In this document: piece after piece, positions 45,584 to 49,655 of the stretch
Position numbering within the stretch: position 1 is the stretch's first letter
Layout: each line of letters opens with the position of its first letter
Source of the DNA: a virus
Virus record (IMG/VR): IMGVR_UViG_3300009024_000021
Location: 1 to 49,655 of that record
Reading direction: 5' to 3' (one strand)
Length of the DNA stretch: 49,655 nucleotides
Program-made: the position numbers and the translations under genes
Notes under the pieces: generated by a model
The model's input: only the letters and a program-made list of their open reading frames with translations
What the model was told of the DNA's origin: nothing
Database searches by the model: none

Positions 45584-46021
45584 ATGGGCCGTTTTGCACA
45601 AGGCAAGTATACTCCAAAATATCCAGAAAAGTATGTAGGTAATAGAACACCAACTTATAGAAGTAGTTGGGAGTTTGCTTTTATGAAATTCTGTGACGAA
45701 CATAAAAGTGTAGAAAAATGGGCAAGCGAAGCTGTAAAAATACCTTATAGAAATCCATTAACAGGTAAACATACTATATACGTACCAGACTTTTTTATAG
45801 TTTATACAGGTAAAAAAGGTGGACAACAAGTCGAACTTATTGAAGTTAAACCTGAGAATCAAACAGTATTTGAAAAGTTAGGCCGTAGTAGGCATAATCA
45901 AGCTGCTTGGGTAGTTAATCAAGCAAAGTGGGAAGCTGCTTCTAAGTGGTGCAAATCAAAAGGTATTCGTTTTAGAGTAATATCTGAAAAAGATATTTTC
46001 CACAGCGGCAAAAGACGCTAA
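45584..46021 (+). CDS. 4: Head completion protein gp4 (nuclease fold)
   Basis: The 145-residue product begins M-G-R-F-A-Q-G-K-Y-T-P-K, the hallmark of the T4 gp4 family (T4: 150 aa). The family has a TnsA/RecB-like nuclease core, here S-S-W-E-F-A-F (Glu), Y-V-P-D-F-F (Asp) and E-L-I-E-V-K-P (E-x-K), then Q-A-A-W-V-V-N-Q-A-K-W. gp4 helps finish DNA-filled heads before tails join, probably trimming DNA ends. It lies in a run leading to the terminase genes. Confidence 0.85.
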   Translation: MGRFAQGKYTPKYPEKYVGNRTPTYRSSWEFAFMKFCDEHKSVEKWASEAVKIPYRNPLTGKHTIYVPDFFIVYTGKKGGQQVELIEVKPENQTVFEKLGRSRHNQAAWVVNQAKWEAASKWCKSKGIRFRVISEKDIFHSGKRR

Positions 46022-46024
46022 ATA
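46017..46024 (+). promoter_or_regulatory. Late promoter (GCTAAATA) for gp16
   Basis: GCTAAATA overlaps the gp4 stop. The predicted start near 46030 leaves a leader of about 21 nt with GGAAAG before ATG 46051. Confidence 0.45.
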
Positions 46025-46050
46025 ATACTAGCATATAATGGAAAGATCCA

Positions 46051-46542
46051 ATGACTAAAAAATTAGAAGACTTATTAAATTTGCCGGACTCAAAAGAATT
46101 TATTGATGATGCAAAAAAAGAAAAAGTAAAAACCGCAGTTATTGAACAACAAGATACGTTTCGTGATATAGCAGAGTTTGATAAAATTGCTGGCGCATTG
46201 CCTGCAGTAAAAGGGTTAGGCGAAAAAGCAGACTCTGAATTAAATGATATTGCTGACCGTGCGTTAACGGCATATGACGATCTAATGGATCTTGGTATGA
46301 ATGTTGAGAGTCGTTATAGTGGTCGTGTGTTTGAAGTTGCAGGCGGCATGCTTAAGACTGGCCTTGATGCTAAAGTAGCTAAACTTAATAATAAGCTAAA
46401 AATGGTAGAACTGCAACTTAAAAAAGAAAAAATGGACAAAGATTCCATAGATACCGGGGACGTTGTTAACGGAGAAGGCTTTGTAGTAACTGATAGGAAT
46501 AGTCTACTAGAACGCCTAAAAGGTATTGATAAAGATAAATAA
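46051..46542 (+). CDS. 16: Terminase small subunit gp16
   Basis: The 163-residue product is almost the length of T4 gp16 (164). It is helical, with D-I-A-E-F-D-K-I, A-L-T-A-Y-D-D-L-M-D-L-G-M-N-V-E, G-R-V-F-E-V-A and a coiled-coil end K-V-A-K-L-N-N-K-L-K-M-V-E-L-Q-L-K, as in the ring-forming small terminases of this group. It regulates the gp17 motor, recognises DNA and stimulates packaging. The gp17 gene lies 1.85 kb downstream, with three unknown genes between; in T4 they are adjacent. Confidence 0.75.
   Translation: MTKKLEDLLNLPDSKEFIDDAKKEKVKTAVIEQQDTFRDIAEFDKIAGALPAVKGLGEKADSELNDIADRALTAYDDLMDLGMNVESRYSGRVFEVAGGMLKTGLDAKVAKLNNKLKMVELQLKKEKMDKDSIDTGDVVNGEGFVVTDRNSLLERLKGIDKDK
46534..46541 (+). 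promoter_or_regulatory. Late promoter (GATAAATA) for the 46566 gene
   Basis: GATAAATA lies in the last codons of gp16. The predicted start near 46547 leaves TAGGAAA (46552-46558) as the ribosome site for ATG 46566. Confidence 0.55.
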
Positions 46543-46565
46543 TATATACGATAGGAAATACTAAC

Positions 46566-47126
46566 ATGAAATCTTTCACAGAATTTTTAACAGAAACAAA
46601 AAAAACGTACCCTTTTAAAATAGGAGTAGCAGGTGAGTTACCTGAAGGCTTTGCCGATTCATTAGAAACAGCATTAAAGAAATATGATGTTGTTAATATG
46701 TCAGCAGGGAAGAAAACTCCAATACAAGAAAGACCGTTAGACTTTCCACAACTACAAAATACAGAAGTAACTTATTTTGAAGTATCAGTAAACTATCCAA
46801 CAACAACACAAGTATTACAAGAATACCTAGCAAAATGTTGTGGAATAGACCAAGGTCATTTTATTGTTCGTAATCCAAACGAGCCACAAGAAGAATACCA
46901 AACGCCTAAAGAAGACGGCGAGTATGAGCCAATGTTAACACAAGAAGACATGGGCGGCACAAGTGGTCAAGCAGAAGTTGGAAGCAACAGAGTAATGGAC
47001 TTACTAAAAGAGCTTGAAGTTGCACGTAAAGAACGCGACATGGATCCTACTGAATCAGCAGTAACAGGCGAAATAGTAAAAGACGAAGACATTAAAGAAA
47101 ACGCTACTAGCGTAATAGGGAGTTAA
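46566..47126 (+). CDS. Possible capsid-targeted internal protein
   Basis: The 186-residue acidic product begins M-K-S-F-T-E-F-L-T-E-T. This resembles the capsid-targeting leaders of T4 internal proteins (M-K-T-Y-Q-E-F type). L-T-E would fit the (L/I)-x-E cut site of the gp21 head protease after residue 10. The rest shows a V-T-Y-F-E-V-S-V-N-Y-P segment and a Glu/Asp-rich tail, and no enzyme motif. Ribosome site AGGAAA and a late promoter lie upstream. If the leader is real, the protein enters the prohead and is cleaved there; this is inference. Confidence 0.5.
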   Translation: MKSFTEFLTETKKTYPFKIGVAGELPEGFADSLETALKKYDVVNMSAGKKTPIQERPLDFPQLQNTEVTYFEVSVNYPTTTQVLQEYLAKCCGIDQGHFIVRNPNEPQEEYQTPKEDGEYEPMLTQEDMGGTSGQAEVGSNRVMDLLKELEVARKERDMDPTESAVTGEIVKDEDIKENATSVIGS

Positions 47127-47128
47127 TT

Positions 47129-47977
47129 ATGGATTTAAAGAATCTAATTCAAAAAATGGACAACATTGAATCTTCAACAGAACAGTTGAATGAGTCAGTT
47201 GTTAACGAAATGGGATATCCGGAAAATCCAGGTACTCCAGTAAGCATGAACGTGAGTATAAATGCAAGCGGAAAAGAACATGTTGCAGACTTAATTGACA
47301 TGATGAAAAATGCAGGAATTGGCGATGTTGATGGCGATTCAGAAGCATCAGGTCCAATGCGTGGCGATATGGAAAAATTTAGAAGTATGATTGACGAACC
47401 ATATGATGGTAAAGGTCATGAACACTTTGGTACAGATAAAGATATTGATGATCCTGAAGAGCCAGGACAAGACGAAGTACCAGGCGATGACGATTCTGAA
47501 GAAGGCTTCTTAGGTGGAGTAGCAGGCGGAGTAGCAGGTTCTATGGCAGCCCCGGCAATAGGTGGTGCTATAGGTGGACCAGTTGGTGCAGCTATAGGTT
47601 CTACAGTAGGACAATTGGCTACAACAGCAGCTGGCGCTCATATAGGCGACAAAATGACTGATGACGTAGCAACTGAAGCAGGTTATGACAACTCACCAGA
47701 AGAAGAATATAGAGATCATAACTATATGACAAAAGATATAAGTGGAGGCATTAACGGCGAAAAGCCAAAAGGTGCAATCCGTGCAAAAGATCCAGCAATG
47801 CATCAAACAGTTGAAGCTAGTGTTAAAGAGCAACTTTGGGCAGCATTAAATGAAAAAATGGCAGCCGAAGGACGTGGACGTGGCAAAAAGAAAAAAGTAA
47901 AAGAAACTGATTGTCCTGAATGTGGTAAGCCAGGCAAACAGAAATTAATGGCATGTGCATCATGCGGTTGTAAGTAA
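47129..47977 (+). CDS. Unknown protein with glycine zipper and C-terminal zinc ribbon
   Basis: The 282-residue product has an acidic, Gly/Asp-rich N-terminal half. A glycine-zipper stretch of about 45 residues follows (roughly 130-175; GGVAGGVAGSMAAPAIGGAI and on), long enough for a hydrophobic hairpin. It ends in a zinc-ribbon-like pair C-P-E-C-G and C-A-S-C-G-C after a basic G-R-G-R-G-K-K-K-K patch. Ribosome site GGGAG lies 7 bases before ATG. A strong terminator follows at 48004. Membrane or DNA-linked roles are both possible; the function is unknown. Confidence 0.6.
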   Translation: MDLKNLIQKMDNIESSTEQLNESVVNEMGYPENPGTPVSMNVSINASGKEHVADLIDMMKNAGIGDVDGDSEASGPMRGDMEKFRSMIDEPYDGKGHEHFGTDKDIDDPEEPGQDEVPGDDDSEEGFLGGVAGGVAGSMAAPAIGGAIGGPVGAAIGSTVGQLATTAAGAHIGDKMTDDVATEAGYDNSPEEEYRDHNYMTKDISGGINGEKPKGAIRAKDPAMHQTVEASVKEQLWAALNEKMAAEGRGRGKKKKVKETDCPECGKPGKQKLMACASCGCK

Positions 47978-48003
47978 CAACTTTATTAAATTTTAATAAA
48001 TCC

Positions 48004-48031
48004 AAATAGGCTCTTAGGAGCCTATTTTTTT
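48004..48031 (+). terminator. Rho-independent terminator after the 47129 gene
   Basis: AAATAGGCTC (48004-48013) pairs perfectly with GAGCCTATTT (48018-48027), 10 bp, loop TTAG, followed by T to 48031. The late promoter for the next gene starts 2 bases later. Confidence 0.95.
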
Positions 48032-48032
48032 C

Positions 48033-48040
48033 TGTAAATA
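48033..48040 (+). promoter_or_regulatory. Late promoter (TGTAAATA) giving a leaderless mRNA for the 48046 gene
   Basis: TGTAAATA, then five bases (CTTTT), then ATG 48046. Expected +1 falls on the A of ATG. The upstream terminator cuts off read-through, so this promoter is the only obvious source of mRNA for this gene. Confidence 0.6.
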
Positions 48041-48045
48041 CTTTT

Positions 48046-48384
48046 ATGACAGATTGGACCAAGTACTTTGAACATATAAAACCTGTGTGTCCGTGGAGCG
48101 GAGCGGCATGGAAAAAGGGTGAAATAAAAGTAAAATACTGGGATAACGAAATAGAAGAACTAGATAACAATCAAGCAATTATATACATTTGTAAAGGATA
48201 CAATCGTAGACGTCTTAAAAAACTTTGCAAAAAAGTTGACGTAAGCGAGAAATACGAATGGTTGTGGAGTGAACCTACACACGGTGATTATGCTTCTCCA
48301 GTTCCAATACTAATACAACAAGACAAACGTAAGCTATTTGATCTAAGATTCGATACAGGCTACTACGACGATATAATTGGTTAA
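48046..48384 (+). CDS. Small unknown protein before the terminase
   Basis: The 112-residue basic/aromatic product begins MTDWTKYFEHIKPVCPWSG. It has C-K-G-Y-N-R-R-R-L-K-K-L-C-K-K and a C-terminal acidic F-D-T-G-Y-Y-D-D-I-I. No family is recognised. It lies between a terminator and gp17, with no ribosome site but a late element exactly 5 bases upstream. Its clean frame and own late promoter support a real gene. Confidence 0.6.
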   Translation: MTDWTKYFEHIKPVCPWSGAAWKKGEIKVKYWDNEIEELDNNQAIIYICKGYNRRRLKKLCKKVDVSEKYEWLWSEPTHGDYASPVPILIQQDKRKLFDLRFDTGYYDDIIG

Positions 48385-48387
48385 ATA
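48380..48387 (+). promoter_or_regulatory. Late promoter (GTTAAATA) giving a leaderless mRNA for gp17
   Basis: GTTAAATA overlaps the stop of the previous gene. Five bases (CTATT) separate it from ATG 48393, so +1 would be the A of the start codon. Confidence 0.55.
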
Positions 48388-48392
48388 CTATT

Positions 48393-49655
48393 ATGAGTAA
48401 GAGTTTAGACGGTGTTCTCACCAAAAAAGCAAATCAAAAAGAAACGTTCAACGAAGAACAAATTCAAGACCTGGCCAACTGTATGGATCCGGATAATGGA
48501 TATATGTACTTTGCACGTAAGTTTGCATTCATACAACATCCTGTACAAGGTAAACTATTATTTGATCCGTATGAGTATCAATTACGATTAATGGATAGTT
48601 ATCACAGTTTTAGATTTAATATAAACATGATGCCTAGACAAACAGGCAAAACTACGTGTGCTAGTATATACCTTGCTTGGTATGCTATGTTTAATTCAGA
48701 TCAAACTATACTTGTAGCAGCACACAAATATACAGGTGCCCAAGAAATTATGTCACGTATACGTTACGTGTATGAAACTTGTCCAGACCATATTAGAGCA
48801 GGAGTTACAAGTTATAATAAACAATCAATTGAATTTGAAAACGGATCACGTATTGTAGCACAAACTACAACAGGTAATACAGGGCGTGGTATGAGTATAT
48901 CATTACTATACTGTGACGAGTTTGCATTTGTGCAACCTAATATTGCTGAAGAGTTTTGGACATCAATATCACCTACACTAGCAACAGGTGGTCGTGCTAT
49001 TATTACTAGTACACCGAACAGTGACGAAGATACATTTGCAACTATTTGGAAGCAAGCAGAAGAAAAATTTGATGAACACGGTAACGAACAAGAGTTAGGC
49101 GTAAACGGGTTTCATAGTTTTGTTGCCCAATGGGATGAACATCCTGATAGAGACGAAGAATGGAAAGTCCAAGAAATAGGACGTATAGGCGAAGAAAAGT
49201 TTAGACGTGAATATGGTTGTGAATTCTTAGTATTTGATGAAACATTAATATCAAGTATACATCTTGCAACCATGGAAGGTGTAAGTCCTATATTAAATAT
49301 GGGGCAAACACGTTGGTACAAAAAGCCAACTTCAGAATATACATATGCTATCGCACTTGACCCTAGTATGGGTACAGGTGGAGACTATGCCGCAATACAA
49401 GTGTTTGAACTACCTAGTTATACACAGGTAGCAGAATGGCAACACAACACTACAGCAATACCTGGACAAATAAGAGTACTAGCAGACATTTGTAAGTACA
49501 TACAGTCCGAGACTAATAACGAAAATGGTGTATATTGGTCTGTAGAAAATAATGGTATTGGAGAAGCGGCACTAATCGTTATAAACGATTTCGGGGAAGA
49601 GAATATACCAGGCCTATTTGTGTCTGAACCAATTCGAAAAGGCCATGTACGTAAA
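48393..49655 (+). CDS. 17: Terminase large subunit gp17, 3' end outside the window
   Basis: The frame runs from ATG 48393 to the right edge without a stop (421 residues). It begins MSKSLDGVLTKK. ATPase part: Walker A M-P-R-Q-T-G-K-T-T (codons near 48632-48655), Walker B L-L-Y-C-D-E-F (near 48904-48924), and the coupling motif T-S-T-P-N-S. Nuclease part: first acidic strand A-L-D-P-S-M-G-T-G-G-D (near 49354), then W-S-V-E-N-N-G-I-G-E. gp17 cuts concatemers and pumps DNA through the portal. T4 gp17 has 610 residues, so about two-thirds is present. No ribosome site precedes the ATG; see the late promoter at 48380. Confidence 0.9.
   Translation, partial: MSKSLDGVLTKKANQKETFNEEQIQDLANCMDPDNGYMYFARKFAFIQHPVQGKLLFDPYEYQLRLMDSYHSFRFNINMMPRQTGKTTCASIYLAWYAMFNSDQTILVAAHKYTGAQEIMSRIRYVYETCPDHIRAGVTSYNKQSIEFENGSRIVAQTTTGNTGRGMSISLLYCDEFAFVQPNIAEEFWTSISPTLATGGRAIITSTPNSDEDTFATIWKQAEEKFDEHGNEQELGVNGFHSFVAQWDEHPDRDEEWKVQEIGRIGEEKFRREYGCEFLVFDETLISSIHLATMEGVSPILNMGQTRWYKKPTSEYTYAIALDPSMGTGGDYAAIQVFELPSYTQVAEWQHNTTAIPGQIRVLADICKYIQSETNNENGVYWSVENNGIGEAALIVINDFGEENIPGLFVSEPIRKGHVRK

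Noticed and set aside
1-49655. CRISPR arrays, tRNA genes, IS elements, integrase, attachment sites
   Set aside because: Read for direct repeats with spacers, cloverleaf-like genes and transposase or integrase motifs; none convincing was seen by eye. A tRNA scan could not be run.

Overview
The window reads as part of an AT-rich, T4-like (contractile-tailed) marine phage genome, of the kind known from cyanophages and SAR11 pelagiphages. The evidence is a full set of T4-type morphogenesis genes (neck proteins gp13 and gp14, tail terminator gp15, sheath gp18, tube gp19, head-completion gp4, terminase gp16 and gp17). It also includes late promoters of the T4 NNTAAATA type and marine-phage accessory genes (tryptophan-halogenase-like enzyme, 2OG-Fe oxygenases, giant tail-fibre proteins). 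No photosynthesis gene, tRNA, integrase, IS element or CRISPR array was seen, so the host cannot be fixed between cyanobacteria and SAR11-like bacteria. The DNA is almost wholly coding; no gene-free stretch exceeds about 110 bases.

Layout. (1) Positions 1-21,887 hold adhesin and tail-fibre genes, all on the + strand: a repeat-built fibre entering from the left, two small structural proteins, two giant paralogues of 1837 and 2790 aa, a small beta protein, an S74 self-cleaving-chaperone fibre, a LamG-like fibre and two tandem paralogous fibres. (2) Positions 21,942-23,313 hold two unknown proteins. (3) Positions 23,310-28,880 hold a tightly overlapping six-gene enzyme operon behind a near-consensus sigma70 promoter: U32-like/methyltransferase fusion, 2OG-Fe oxygenase, flavin halogenase, second 2OG-Fe oxygenase, and two unknown proteins. 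(4) Positions 28,919-33,846 hold a fibre, a subtilisin-like protease and a fibre ending in a cupredoxin-like domain. (5) Positions 33,832-37,516 on the - strand hold gp14, gp15, a Nudix hydrolase, a cupin and a small protein. (6) Positions 37,568-39,690 hold gp13, a small ORF, a P-loop kinase-like gene and an HNH endonuclease. (7) Positions 39,799-49,655 hold the tail/packaging block, running off the right edge inside gp17.

Four points stand out. The tail sheath gene carries one in-frame amber codon (42,076-42,078) in an otherwise intact 1088-codon frame. A late-promoter motif lies exactly 5 nt before the ATG of four genes, including gp17 and gp14, which predicts leaderless late mRNAs. A hairpin before the 38,618 gene would hide its ribosome site in read-through RNA but not in late RNA, a T4 gene e-like timing switch. 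The halogenase/oxygenase/U32-methyltransferase operon has its own host-type promoter inside structural genes and may make a small molecule or modify a protein.
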